The notes: generated from the sequence alone by a model not told the origin. A DNA stretch of 64,000 bases from Dipteris shenzhenensis (GCA_047967505.1 CM106538.1), one strand, 5' to 3'. Counted from the stretch's first letter, positions 32,721-45,360 are shown. Program-made: numbers and translations.

Positions 32721-32914
32721 GGGCATGCTAGAACATGATAGTGTGAGAGAGCATGGACGCAATGGAGATGAATTGCATGAACACAATAGTGAGCTTGAAC
32801 ACTGAACCCCAAAGAGTGGGAGCTTCATTCCATTGAGAGATATTTGTACATGTTGGTCTCTACACAATTCATAGGTACCTCCGTGGTGGGACCTCTTTTG
32901 TAGGAGACCTTTTG

Positions 32915-33005
32915 GATAGGAGTCCCTCCACTTTTGGGGGGGGACCTTTTGGGTCTCTACACAAAGTGGGGGGACCTTTTGGGTCTACACAAAGTGGAGG
33001 GACCT
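32915..33005 (+). repeat. Short tandem repeat of about 34-38 bp
   Basis: The phrase gggaccttttgggtct-acacaaagtgg-ggg occurs two to three times in succession, with a G-run of variable length. Confidence 0.8.
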
Positions 33006-33381
33006 CCGAAAGTGTAGGCTTTTAGTCTTTCTTTCTCTAGATTTAGTCTTTCTCTCTCTAGATCCTGATTTTGCAAGTATGATTGGATCTTTTCTAGAGA
33101 GGATTTTGGCTATCCTCATCCTTGAAGATTTATCATACCATCTTTCAGGCTCAAGATATTACAAGCGGAGCTTTGCTGCTACTCTACACACACAATTCTC
33201 TCATAGTTGTCCTAGACTGCACTTTTGGCCCTTGTTGCCATAGGGTTAACAACTCCCCTGGACCGCTTGATTACCCATCCTCGGGTTATGGTTGGGTCTG
33301 CAGATGATGTTGTGATGTGGTTGTCTTTACCCAATGAGTATGGTAAAGATGGCGGCGGTGATAGATGGAGCGAGCTTCTTG

Positions 33382-35620
33382 TCAATCTTTTCCTTGTAAT
33401 CCACGAACACCATAGATTGCTTGCTCGGTTTTTAAGAAGCCAATGTCAACCATTTCTTCAAACAGACACACATAATGCCCTTGAAGAGATATGGCCCTTT
33501 GAAAGAGGCAACTTGTTGTTTGAGCATCTATCTGTTGATTTGGATTGAAGTTGAGGTTGGGCAAATGGTCGTCAACGGTGAGGGACACCTCCAAGATGAC
33601 TGCTAAGGCTTCACTGTATCTTGGACTTTCCTTGAGTGTTTTGTCATAGTTGCTTTGCATAATTGATGCATGTCTGTCCAAGGCTCTAATGAGTGTTTCC
33701 TAGCTTGTCCATTTGATTTTAGAGTCTCTGTTGATTAACAACCAATTGCGAGGAGCATCTACTTTATCTGGATCATGATGATTGGCATCCCACTGGTAGC
33801 GATGGGGCACCGCATCAAATGTGGGATGCATGCGAAAGGAAGATGGAGCCTGCATGTATTCAAGGAGGGACTTTTCATTGAGTGGCTTTGGTCTACGCCA
33901 AGCAGGCTATGGCTCCAATTTCATGCTGATGTTTGGAGTGATTTGTGCTTGGCAGATACTCATTGAAATTTCAGAGAGGTCCCATCCTCCTCTTGACTGC
34001 ATGTTTGGGTATTGCCTCCAAAAATCACCAATGGGATTACCAGGCATGGGAATCCTATCTTATCTTGTTGCAACTCTCTTGTGGGTGTGCGGATTGGATT
34101 ATCCAATTCTTGAAGCTCATTGATGGAATCATTAATGGTGTCTTCCATTGAAAACTCAAGGGATATTGGAGGAACATGTGGTCTTGGGGGAGAGGAAGAG
34201 GTTATAGGGGAAAAGCTTGAGGTCAAAGCAAGTAGTGAATTTAAGAAGGTAAAAGTAGGGATGTTGGTGGTAAGTGGAGGGAGAGCACGGTAAATTGATT
34301 TAGCAACTTGATAATCCTCAAGGGATGGATTGTCAAGTGTTGGAAAAAAGTTATGTGTAACTGGATGATAGGAGTTAGATTCTTGGATTAGGTGATAGTG
34401 TTGAGAGGCATGGCTAGGAATATGAATTAGCATGGATTTCTGGAAAGGTATGGAGGATAGTACTGGAGTTAGGTAGGGATGTGAGTAGATCAGAATAGAG
34501 AGTGGCAAGATAGGGGAGATTAGATTGAAGGTAGATCACATATTTCTCTTGCAGATCCTTGTCGCTTCTAGTAGGTATTGACAGCTTTAATTTTGGATTC
34601 TTCTGGGAGTTGTATCCCATGGAAGTTGCTGTTCTGATGATTGTTGCAGTAAAGGTAGGAGTCTACTACTCGAAGAGGGGGGCTTCCCATCAAGCATTGA
34701 TATAGTAGTGTTGCATCAGCCTTTAACTGTATGAGATTTGCATGCATTGAGAGACAGAACACATTCCTCTCGTCTTCATCCATGTGTTGGCATAGATCTC
34801 GGAGAGTCTTTGTGCTTATTGGTCTGGTCCAATCAAGACGAGATATGGCATGTAACATTTTGATTTGCAAGTTTTTCCAGAGTATGCATATTCTTCCTTC
34901 AAGGTGATCCTCTTAAGTACTAGAGGACTGCAACAAGCTCTTGGTATAATGTAGTGATGCCTTGTAGCAAAAGATCTTGTGCTAACCCCTTCGCATCGTC
35001 ATCGGCTTGATCCAGTAGTTGAATTTCCAACTTGGAAATTATTGCTTTTTGATTTTTCCACTCCATGCACTTATCTTTATACTTACCCAATGTGGAGGTG
35101 TATGCAAGCTTTAGACTATTGAATTGTTGAGATGCTTTTGGATGCCCTGGAAATTGATCATTAAGCACACGGAGTTGGAGTATCTCTTGTTCTTGAGCGT
35201 CCAGTTCTACTTTGGTGTGCACAATTCTCTCTCTTGATGCCATGCATTCTTTCTCTAGTGCTGGAATTTGACGTTCACCCTCATTGAGGCTATTTTGCAA
35301 CTCATTGTTTGTGTCTAATGTGGCATGGAGCTGATCCTCTTTAAGTAGTAATCTTTCATTTAATTGTACCAATTCCTTCTTGATATTATCACGTGGCTTG
35401 CATATGGGAGAGGGATAACTCGACCTTTTCCTTTTGGTTCAAGGTAGAGAAACCGTGGCTTGTAGGGCATCCTTTCTACTTTCTGCTAGAGCATTTTGTG
35501 TAAGGAGCTATTGCTGCATTTGTTCTGCCATGCTTTCCTTGAGCTTCATAATTTCAGTCTTGGCCCCTTGCAACTTGAATTGGAATGATGGGAGCATATA
35601 TCTTTCCATTGTGCTATGGC
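33382..35620 (-). pseudogene. Coiled-coil and gag-like frames of a decayed element
   Basis: Minus-strand frames follow one another in the same orientation. At 35620-34920 there is a long heptad-rich, Glu/Gln/Leu-rich coiled coil (LNERLLLKEDQLHATLDTNN, ILQLRVLNDQFPGHPK), continuous with TEIMKLKESMAEQMQQ before a stop. At 34870-34568 is a compact helical stretch (ISTKTLRDLCQHMDEDERN). At 34508-33960 is a Pro/Ser/His-rich linker. At 33681-33382 is another helical stretch. Shifts occur between them. I recognise no host family. Position upstream of the protease at 31925-32230 makes a gag-like polyprotein the best guess. Confidence 0.5.
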
Positions 35621-35799
35621 CGTACACTATTTTTAGTAGTTTGAAACTACTAAGGATGCTAAGGAAAGTGTTGTGTAACTAAAGGCAACCAGCTATGGAA
35701 GTCTCTCTTGGCAGCCTTTGACACCATCAAAAGTCATATGTTATTCTCTGGGAGAGGTTCCTTCATGTGTTTGGACTCAATCTGGGTCTCTGTTATACA

Positions 35800-36640
35800 C
35801 ATAAATGATTTTTTGGAGGATGAATTATCACTGCCTACCTTTTGTTCAAGAAGGGTTTGCAAACTTGTAGAAAACTGTGGGTGAAGGAGCAGATGAGTTG
35901 GATGACATGGCTAGAAGTTAGGAGACATTTCAGACTACCAAATCAAGTCACAGACCTGGTCAGAAAGAGATTCGCTTTGTGGGAAGGCAGTCTCCAATGG
36001 AAAGGAGGAACAATTCTTACTTTTCCATGAAGTTCAGCTGGCTGGACTTTGCCAGCTGGAGTTCTTACTTTTCCATGGAGTTCAGTTGGCTAGACTCTAC
36101 CCACCTTCCCATCTGAACTCCCAGAGAGGAGATAGCCAGAGCCTTGAACAACAGATGGAACTTGTATGATAGATCCAGTTTGGAAAGCTACGTTCATTAA
36201 AGTTTGGGACAAATCCATACGTGAAAAAAAGTCGAGCCTTATGTGGCTGATTTTACACAAAGCTATCTGGACAAATGAAAGGGTTCTCAAGATTGGCAAG
36301 GGTGTGTTGTCCGTGAGTAAAGAAGATATTTTTCATTTGTTGTGGCCTGCCCTTATGTTAGCAGGCTATGGAAAACTACCCAAATTCTTTTAGGGGAACC
36401 TCTGAATTAGAAGTCTATACTCCTTGGGGATGCCTATAAAGTCAAGCAGTCTTTTTGGACTACAGTTAGGGCACATGCACTTTGGTATTTATGGATTTCT
36501 AGAAATGCTTGTTAGAACTGTCCTTTTTGGGACTGCAAGCATGCTGATAACTTCTCTCTTGCTGAGGGAATGGATGTGTCATGCGCTACTAGTTGTTGAA
36601 CCCCTGCGGTGTATCTACATCATTTGTTGTCACAATAAAT
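35800..36640 (+). pseudogene. LINE 3' end: zf-RVT region, plus strand
   Basis: The frame 35842-36030 (CRKLWVKEQMSWMTWLEVRR, FRLPNQVTDL) and the frame 36166-36393 (VWDKSIREKKSSLMWLILHK, AIWTNERVLKIGKG, IFHLLWPALMLAGYGKL) match the region after RT in L1-type LINEs, where a zinc-binding domain (zf-RVT) carries the pattern W-L-x-LHKAI...NER...KIG. The Cys/His ligands are mostly lost. A tail (FWTTVRAHALWYLWISRNA) follows in a third frame. Confidence 0.7.
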
Positions 36641-36659
36641 GGAGTCAAATTCATGCATA

Positions 36660-37450
36660 CATGTGATGGCCGCACATCACGAGAAGTAGTCAATGTTGAT
36701 GTAGATGGAAGTGCCGCATGCTGAGGGCTTACCTACAAATATGTCCAATCAAAAAGTCGAGTCTGATCCATTGCAGCCTATGTTGCATCTGTTCCCATTG
36801 TTCTCTCACGAAATTGTATACTAATACATACCCTTATGAAACAAAAGGTCAAAGAAGGTTTTCTTTTCACTCACGGATTGCATGCAGAGTCATGACTATA
36901 TATCGTCAGTGGTCACTATGATGTAGCTATGAATAGCTGCATACTAGTGCTCTGTGCTTACCCCTGTACCATCGAGATTATCTACCCATGAGAACATTAT
37001 GATCTACCACTGTGGGGCTTATGCTGAACTTGTCAATCTATAATACTCCCTCTCAAGACAAAGTGTTTTGCAACCATCATTCGACCTGTGTGGATTGAGA
37101 GTACTCAGAACGTGCATGCCAAAAGATCAAGTATGTCATAAAATGATGACAACATTGTGTCGAGAAGTGGTGGTAAACAGAGGAAACACGTGATCTGCCA
37201 CAAGTTCGGCAAAAGATGTAGGGCCCAACCTAAAGGTAGAACAAGCTATGACTATCATAGGAAATTCCTTTCCAGCCACTGTGTCCCAATGGAAAGGTAA
37301 ACATCATAACTTAAGATATGCAATGATAATAATTTAAGACGTTTATGGCCATTATGGCTTGATGGAAAACCACCATTACTACAAAACTTGAACCATGTAT
37401 GATTAGGTGTGTGCTATATCGAACCACCATATACGCATTAAGAAAATTGA
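36660..37450. other. Unassigned sequence
   Basis: No supported gene. It may include the distal part of the LTR-like copy that starts near 37450. Confidence 0.4.
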
Positions 37451-38120
37451 AGCATCTAGCTCAAGTCCTAGCTTCTAGGAGATCACACTTGGAAATATAG
37501 ATCCTACTTGGGAATGCGCAGACATGTAAATGTGAACCACGCTCAAATCTGGAAAAGACAGCAAGATATGGCAACCAATAACAGAATAAAACGTCCAAGA
37601 GGACTCAAAATGCGTCACAACCTAGAGCACTCACAAACCACTGTGTGGACAGAGTGCTGCCCACTAGTGCTGGATCTGAGGCCACACAGTGTTGCCCTAA
37701 TCCACTGCTCTCTCCTGCTGCTGCGTGCCTCTGTTGAGAAGTGGCTATAGGAGGATCTTAAAACTCTGCGTCTGTCAGCACCCTTTCTGCTCCATGTGCA
37801 CTGGTTGAGCTCTTCACAATTGTGCAGTCCTACTGAATCTGCCAGTGCCTTTGCTGTCTTTACCTTCTTTGGTGCTCTGATGCACGTATAAGGGCTGGAA
37901 CAGGAATCATTGCTGCTGCTACCTTTCAGTGCCTTCTCTAGTCCCTACTGTGCACTTCTGGAGGGCTGCTCTGCAGTCTGCAGAGGGCTGCTCTGGAATG
38001 GTTGTGCCCTCCCCCAATGGAGGCCTTATATCCCTTGAAATGCTGACCCAGTCTGTAAATTTGGCTGACCAGGCGAGACCACTATTTGGGGGCCTATAAA
38101 ACCCCTTATTGGATGGTGTT
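37450..38120 (-). mobile_element. LTR-like repeat, left copy
   Basis: The block from tcctactt..gggaatg..gcagacatgtaaatg through caagatatg..caaccaataac, ctagtgctggatctgaggcc and cagtctgcagagggct to gtctgtaaatttggc recurs in the same order and strand at 38983-39530 with many substitutions and some indels. A TATA-like string (cctataaaacccc) is present near 38091. Ends are not precise. Confidence 0.65.
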
Positions 38121-38154
38121 TGCCCAGTCGTCCAACCCCCACACAGGGCTGTTT

Positions 38155-38205
38155 GTTGAGCCTTCTATCAGCCTCTACGCTCAGCCTTCTATCAGCCTCT
38201 ACGCT
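38155..38205 (+). repeat. 25-bp tandem duplication
   Basis: gccttctatcagcctctacg occurs twice in succession with ctc between the copies. Confidence 0.9.
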
Positions 38206-38864
38206 CCCGTCAGGTTCATGGTCAGTCCCAATGAATGGCAGATCCATGGCAGCCCTATGTGGACTATTCAGCCTGCTGTAGAGGGTCAAATAAAGCCCTA
38301 AGAAGTATTATCTATGCTGCCAACATGGCACCCTGTGTACCGCCCATGTGGCAGCCTCTTCTTCCCCCTTCCATGCTACAAATGTCATGCCCCCATGCTC
38401 TCCTCATTTGGAGGTTTACGAACAGGGAGTGGGCTCTGATTCTCTGACAATCCTTCAAAATCTGGCCGGCCTTAGCTGGGTGGTCTGCCTCCTCCCATTC
38501 TCAACACTATCTTGGTCAGCATATGTCACTATCTTACCTGTGGCATCCATCAGATTTTTGGGTTTCAGTTCTTCCCCTTTGGTGACCTTCCAAAATCTTT
38601 CTAGCCACTGTGTGGCTCCTTACAAAATCGAGTAGTTGGTCCTGTTCAGCTTGCTGCTGTCCCCAAAGTTAGGTAACGGCACCTTGAGGCCATTGGATAC
38701 TGAAAGAAACTAAAATGTCAACTGATAGCTAGCAACTCTGATCACCTTTTCCTGTTCTTGAAACACACCGTCTGACTTGACCTTCTGATCCACTCTCGTG
38801 TTGATCTGTTGGTCCTTGGAGCTTGATCACCTTCTAGGATCTTACACCTCAGAGTTGTGAACTG

Positions 38865-38876
38865 GCTCTGATACCA
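38865..38876 (-). promoter_or_regulatory. Primer binding site (initiator tRNA-Met type)
   Basis: The plus strand reads gctctgatacca. The minus strand reads TGGTATCAGAGC, the copia-type tRNA-iMet primer site, directly next to TGTTGTAG at 38877, where the right LTR-like copy begins. This orients the element to the minus strand. Confidence 0.7.
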
Positions 38877-39540
38877 TGTTGTAGAATATGTGTTCATGTA
38901 CTTCTACCTAGTCCTAGCTGCTAGTACCATGCAGCGGAAAATGGAGTTAAATTGCCCAAGAGGCCAGACTTGGGAAATGCTGATCCTACTCGGAAATGTG
39001 CAGACATACATGTAAATGTAAACCACGTTCAGATCTGGAATAGACAGCAAGATATGACAACCAATAACCGAATAAAACATCCAAGAGGGGAGTCAAAATG
39101 TATCACAAAATAGTGCACTCACAAACCACATTACGTGGACAGAGCAGGGTCCTGCCCACTAGTGCTGGATCTGAGGCCACATAGTGTTGCCCTAATTCTC
39201 TGCTCTCTCTTGCATGCCAATGTAGTGGCTCCGGGTGGATCTCGAACCTTTCCATCTGTCAGCACTCTCTAGTGCTCTGATGCAAGTATGAAGGCTCGAA
39301 CAGGAACTGGATTCCCTGCCTTGCTGCTGCTGCCTTTCACTGCCTCCTCTAGAGGGCTGTTCTGCAGTCTGCAGAGGGCTACTCTGGAATGGTCGTGCGC
39401 CCTCACAATGGGGGCTTTAGGGCAAGGAGCCCCTTGGACTGCTGACCAATCTGTAAATTTGGCCGACTGGTCTGCTGGAACAGCTGACCTGGTCTGTAGC
39501 AGACCAGCATTTGGGGACCCTGTAAACCCCCGTAAGGGCT
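38877..39540 (-). mobile_element. LTR-like repeat, right copy (5' LTR in minus orientation)
   Basis: It starts with TGTTGTAGAATATG beside the primer site and shares about 550 bp with the block at 37450-38120. Only about 600-750 bp of non-coding DNA lies between the two copies, so the element has no room for gag-pol and is either internally deleted or non-autonomous. The right end is approximate. Confidence 0.6.
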
Positions 39541-40045
39541 GTCTCCATATTTGAAAGTTGTTACAATCATTTATTGCCTTCACAGCATGGAAGATCAATC
39601 TCTCTTTCAAGACTACAAGATCACTGGAACAAGGGTGCACACTGCAAATAACATGCCGCATGCAGCATTTTGACAGGTTTCTACTGCAATTGATTAACAT
39701 CAATGGGAAAGATGCACAGAATTCAAAATACGATCACTCACTAAATCACCAATTGGATGAAAAAAAGATGCACAATCATGTGGCAAATATGCAATCATAT
39801 TCATCATTGACCGGATTCAAGCTAAGAATTCTGTAGAAGATAAACACACAAAATGGACCAAAACAAAGATTTTCAACTTCATGTGGAGAGCCAACAAATA
39901 TAACTCCTCCCATGAACCACAAACATCAATCATACCCAGCTTCAAAAAGTTGAATGTGGTGTCCAATCCTGTGCTCTTGTCTCTACAACCCATGATATGA
40001 CTGCACGGCTCAACAAAAGTGAAATCAAATACGCAAATTGGTTTT

Positions 40046-40848
40046 TTACAGAATAAAATTTTTGATGTATTCAGGATCTCTCTTTGCTTTGTCTTGAAAC
40101 TTCTTGAACCATTGATCCAGAATATCCATAGGGACAACAAGCTTATTTGCATCAACTGTACAAAATGATTGCATGAAGTTGAAAAGGTTTTCGCCAACTT
40201 TCATTGCAAGTTTTTCAACTCTTTGTTGCTGTCCAACATTCAATACAGGAAGAGAAACCAAATCTTCGACAGATATCCCAATCTTAGCTGACAAGGGAGC
40301 AGCATCTGGTGCCATCAACTGCATTTGTCCTCCAGGGCTAGGCCACATCAAGGGTAAGACAGCTGAAGGACAGGCTCGGTGTACTGCACCACAGTACTGA
40401 AATGAAGATCCCGGAGACTGCACATAAACTGCCAAAGCTTTCTCTGGGTGTAAAGAAAACTCGTTTAGGAGGAAAATACAAATTTCTGTTACCCGATCAA
40501 ATGCTTCCCCTGCACAAACAGTAGAACAGGTCTATTTTAGAATAGCAGGACTCACCGATTTTTCAGTTCCATATGTTTTACACATTTGTAGCTTCACCTT
40601 TGAGCTCTGAGGAGGTTCTCATTACCATGAAACTGCTAATTTGATGCATTCAAGAACTGGGGTTACCTAATTCTAGTGAGAAAAGCTTCAAGCCCAAGAA
40701 ATGTTACTTGTTCACAGAACGGAATACAAGCACACAAAAACTTACCCACAAACAGATTCATGTCAAGCACCCAATGTGTAGGGTCAATTTGAGTGAAGCT
40801 ACTTGCATCCATGGGAAAACTTCGAGATGGAAAAAGCACACCAAACAT
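40046..40848 (-). CDS. HIKESHI: Hikeshi (OPI10/DUF775) family protein, two exons
   Basis: Nuclear import carrier that, by family knowledge, takes HSP70 into the nucleus during heat stress. Exon 1 is 40848-40746 (MFGVLFPSRSFPMDASSFTQ, WVLDMNLFV) and ends at a GTAAGT donor. Exon 2 is 40509-40046, after acceptor tgtgcag. Phase 1 joins give G-E-A-F-D-R. The product is 188 residues, close to the family norm. The N-terminal beta domain carries the conserved FP-x-RSFPMD and AVYVQSPG blocks. The hydrophobic GGQMQL and the C-terminal LAMKVGENLFNFMQSF and DILDQWFKKFQDKAKRDP blocks are intact. The ending is EYIKNFIL, then TAA. No frame damage is seen, so it is likely functional. The 5' flank to about 41500 is free of other genes. 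Confidence 0.95.
40510..40745 (-). other. Single intron of the Hikeshi gene
   Basis: 236 bp, bounded on the minus strand by GTAAGT (40745) and TGTGCAG (40510). Phase 1. Confidence 0.9.
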
Positions 40849-41520
40849 CCTAGAATAGCTTGCTTTCAGCTAGCTCCTCTGATCCTAATCCGGCAATAGT
40901 TGGACTCTCCGAAAATGTTAATAGACTCGAATGTTTGATACCGCCTTCTTTGTCGTGTAGCACGACAAATAGACTTCCTTAATTTCATAAATTCGTTTGC
41001 TCGCTAAGCACTGCCTTGAGTCACAACCACATTCGAAGAAAATCAATGAAGCAACTCTGTTTTGTGCCTGTAACAAAACTTCACACCTGTGCTTCACGTC
41101 CAGAGAATATTACACATTCCCTAAACGTTGCACGCAAAACTTTACAAAATGAAAACTCACCTCACGTTATGCTGACTAAATTTTTGACTGGGAACAAGGT
41201 CAGCAATTACCCAAAAGGGTCATGCATCCACACGTGCCCTGCATTCAAAGACGTAGAGCATAAAATACGTACGTGAAGCTTTGCCCTATAAAATAGTGGC
41301 CCACTGTTAACACAGGATAGAAAACGCAGTAAGAAACTGGAAGAGACGACTTTGCATCAGCATATGCATTGGCCATAGTAAGAACCTTTACCGTCTGGAG
41401 TCGCTGATTTAAGTATGCACTCACGTAGCAATGCATAGTGATCCAATCGTGAATACTTTGATGAGATCGGAATACAAGTGATCTAAAGATGGGCGCGATA
41501 CACAATCCTGACTTTAAGCA
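40849..41520 (-). promoter_or_regulatory. Upstream region of the Hikeshi gene
   Basis: No gene is seen. Minus-strand frames here are short and unrelated to known proteins. A clear heat-shock element array was not found by eye. Confidence 0.35.
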
Positions 41521-43820
41521 AGCTACAAAGACGCTTGGATGTCATTTTGGGACAGTATGAAGAGGTGGAAGCGAAAAAGGCATCGAATTCCAGTGACACA
41601 CCTAATGCAGCTGCCTGGAATGATGTCGAACGGCGTAGGCCGAGGCTCTAATAATTTTGCAGGACAGCTTAAGCTTCTCCTCTCAAACTTCAATACAATA
41701 TTGGGGAGAAGACACTAGAAGAGTCTCGGAGATAGCCAAACTACCAGGCAAATATATTGAGGCTCCTAACTTCAGGGGCTTCAAAAATGTATTAATCACT
41801 CGAAAAGATAGGTGATGATAACTTGCTTTATTTACTCCCTAATGTCAATACCCTCACCTTTATAAATGGCGAGCACTATGATATAGGTATGATCCACAAG
41901 GAGATAGATACCAAAGAATGTGGGACATATATCTATGATACCCAGGCTGAAATTCATGTTTGATTGTTGTTCATTAGCCCAACTTATGGACGTGCATGTC
42001 AAAATTGCTCAACTGATGGCATATAAAGAATCCCGGTTGATGGGAAAGCATGGTGATCAAGTAGCCAAAATTTAAAGGTGAGCCGCCCCATTTACAAACA
42101 CCTCCACCTCGTAAGGGAAGGCTTTCTATTTTTTACGCCCATATTTATTGCAGACTTTTAGAAGTTATCTATCTTTTGGATCCAATGCACATATTTAAGC
42201 ATGTTTCCAAAACCCTTTGAAAGCATGTGATCTAAGAAAAAGAGAATTGGAAGCAATGAGAGGACTTGAGTGTCATTGGAATAAAGGGGGGCATGTGGCC
42301 AATTGAGGTGAACGGGAATGTGGTGTTGCCAAAGGCACTGTGTGTTCCACTGAAAGATAATATGTCAAAAGTGTGAGTGTGAGCATGAAAACCCCAATAG
42401 GGCACGCACATGCTTTGAAGTGTGCATTTGTTACTAATAAAAGGCTAAGTGGTCTGAAGTCACATGGATAGCACAAGATGTTAGAGGTAACTATCACATG
42501 TTTGGTGCGTCTTATACATATATTCATAGAAGCAAAAAGAAAACAAGAGGAATAGGAATATCAAAGAGCTTTTAGAAGATTCAATAGAGAAGTTAGATAT
42601 TGAGAGGATTTATGTTTATTGCCAAGCAGATGTGCATCTGAATGGCTCCAAGATGCAAACAATAGAGGCTTGTCAAAGGAGAGAGATTGTGAGCAATATG
42701 GACCAAGGAATTGCCAAGGGATGTGAGCTTCACATAAGGAATGGTCTCCTCCTTTTATAGTTCTCTATTAGAGAAGTTGGAAATAGCTAGTTTTGATTTC
42801 TTTGAGATATTATTTTTCTTTTGATTTTATGTTCAACATAGTTCATTGAATGCAATGTAGTTACATGGTCACACTTTCATGTAGAGAACTTAGAAGGTTG
42901 ATGAGAAGCATAACACATTCGATCATGAATTTAAGGCAAATTTCTCCCAAGAGGGTCCAACTAGTGCAAGGGATACCCAAATAGGGAAAGTGATCTGGTG
43001 TTTACATATTGGGCATAAAATGGTTCAAAATTGTGTGTGAAGGGGCTTAAGCAAATGTGAGAAAAGATCAAATGGTCTATTTGCCATTGACTCAACCAAA
43101 TTGTGGGATGACCTTGTGGATACATTTGTGCTACCTCATCATTGCGAAGAGGTAAGGTACATACATCTTTTGCAGTATTTCTTATTTTGATAGTTTGGAC
43201 CGTAGATTTTGTGATTGTTGATGCACCTACGTTAAGGAAGAGATGCAAAATGTTACTGTAAGTGACATGGAAGCAAGCACTTCCAATGCACCTTACGAGC
43301 CGGTGGCTACACAATCTCCACAAGTTACTGACAATTTAAGTTCCTTGGACATTACTCTGAGCTAGATGTGAGGATTTAGTCTTAGGACATTCGAAGACTT
43401 AGCACATGATAATGTGGTTGCCATAAAGGGGTAGGAGAGATTACTTCCACTCATCTTGAGTACAACATATTCTAAGAGAAAGCAGAAGAGTTAGATATTA
43501 TCATGAAACTCTTCCTAATCAAATATCCTTGTGATGCATTATAGTAGCTACCCTCCTAAAGATAGGTGTCATGGTGTTTTGCATCTAGCACTAGAGTGGA
43601 CTTGGAAGCTGATGCAAGAAGGGAAATGTATTTGATAAGCTACTTGTTGATGACACCCATACATCTGTTAATGAATAGGTTATGCTATGCGACATCATAG
43701 GTGTTGAGAATGGCATCAGCTTTTGTGTCATTAAAAGAATCAATCCATGGGAGCTATGCAAAGGCATGGAGTTAATTCCACCTTAGCATATACTAGCTGA
43801 CAAAAATTTGATCACCTTCT
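41521..43820. other. Old retroelement debris, no gene
   Basis: The plus strand near 42255-42320 reads MRGLECHWNKGGHVAN, a possible degenerate CCHC knuckle. Another H/C pattern (LHIGHKMVQNC) occurs near 43003-43035. Nothing else can be assigned. Confidence 0.35.
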
Positions 43821-43822
43821 TT

Positions 43823-45016
43823 CTAGAGAATCCAACTCACTGCATAGGCTATCTCTAGAATAGGGACTAATGAGCAAGGTGGCGGATTATACATCCAGCG
43901 AATAAGAGCTAACAACCAAGGTGGTAGACTGTACAGATCTAGCGAATACCTCTCATAGTGAGAAAAAAAAATCCTCCAAGCCAAGCCTTGTAGAAATGCT
44001 CTTGCCTTTATGCATCGCTCTAGAGCCCGGTGTCTCATGCTCCCAAATAGCATGTAGAATTAAGATGATATCCAGCCTAATGGGGCTGAAGTGGCTATTG
44101 GGAAAACCTCCCATCACTAAACTATAGCGGGCAAGCCAGATGTAACCAAGCAGTGATGCTGGACACCATTTCCCATACAATATTGGCGAAGGTGTAGAGT
44201 GCATGTGAGAGGAGGTGTTGCATTAAATGCATCAATCCTAACCACATGCTCTGGTATCTTCCCACGGCCATCACCCAAGTAAAGTCCCATGCATTTGTTG
44301 CATTTTTTGCACGTACCTGTCACTGATCAGATCCTCTACGTGACTGGGCATCCCCATACAAAGTTTAGATCATCTCCAACACTTTGTCTAGTTTGTCTAT
44401 ATAGTAGTGGCAGCAGCTGCCATACACCTGCATCTACTCTGGCTAGGGCCAATGGGCAAGCCTCATGCATGACCATCCACAAAAAGTAAGAAATATTATG
44501 TGGTATAAGGTTGGTCCACAAATGTGACCAAAAGCACGAGATGATGTCCTTGGGAACCTCCTCCTGTACCCAATGCTACTACCTCGAGACGGCCTAGACT
44601 ACTACTTGCAGCTAAGGATGCCAACCAATGTAGGTGGTGTATCAAATGAAGGGGCACATTCTCAACCTTGTTTGAGTGCCCTACCCAAGCGGGTCAGGAC
44701 CACTCACTTGGTTCCCATTAAATCTCTCTAACAGGCTGACCCTCTCATAACTAGAGCTGCCACTATGCACACTCTTGATGTGTCAAGACTATGTTAGGTT
44801 CTATAGTCCACACTCTCTCCAAACGGCCCACATCCTCAACCCTCTACCACTCTAGCAAATGATGAGGAGATTAGGAGCTATGTGGATGCTCCCAGAATGA
44901 AACAAGGATCATCCAATCAATCTCTATAATTTGTGTGCCTGCCCCCTCAGCTACTACAAGAGTGCTTGCACCAATGACTTGGTCTCCAGGGGGAGACATA
45001 TCCAGGTCCCAAATGA
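43823..45016 (-). pseudogene. LINE 3' part, left half of an interrupted element
   Basis: The minus-strand frame 44521-44336 reads MWTNLIPHNISYFLWMVMHE then ACPLALARVD, the zf-RVT region after RT in LINEs. More eroded sequence (WCPASLLGYIWLARYS) continues to about 43950. It is the continuation of the RT at 51270-50418. The gypsy element 45022-50412 sits between them. Confidence 0.7.
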
Positions 45017-45021
45017 CCTAG
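45017..45021 (+). repeat. Target-site duplication CCTAG, left copy
   Basis: CCTAG directly precedes the TG of the 5' LTR. The identical CCTAG follows the 3' LTR at 50413-50417. Confidence 0.9.
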
Positions 45022-45359
45022 TGTTATGTCAGTCACGATAATCTCGGGAGTGTGGATATGGTGAAGTGGGAAGCCAGAGGGCTTGATAGTGCAATGGTGG
45101 ACACGCGAATTAATGCCTAGCATTATAGAAGGATGCCAAGAGGGGTCAAAAGATTAAGGTCCTTTGAAAGGACACTTGGCATAAAAGGGGTCCACATGTC
45201 ATGCACTGGGTTCAGGGGAGATTTCTAGAGACAGGCTCCATAAAGGAAGAAGACTAAGGGAACTCAAGGAAGCTCACGTATGACGTAGGAAGGAGCTCTC
45301 TGGGAAATCATGGCTGGGTGGAAGAATCTATAATGAGCCCTCTTTGTGGTGTCGTATCA
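45022..45359 (+). repeat. 5' LTR of the gypsy element
   Basis: 338 bp from TGTTATGTCAG to GGTGTCGTATCA. Its partner is 50078-50412. The first 30 bp contain a 3-bp indel relative to the partner. Confidence 0.92.
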
Positions 45360-45360
45360 T

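Noticed and set aside
32469-32867. Ser/Leu/Pro-rich minus-strand frames of 97-132 codons
   Set aside because: Encoded by GGA low-complexity sequence.
42961-43323. Minus-strand frame of 120 codons
   Set aside because: No recognisable motif and no coding-like neighbours; surrounding DNA is old retroelement debris.
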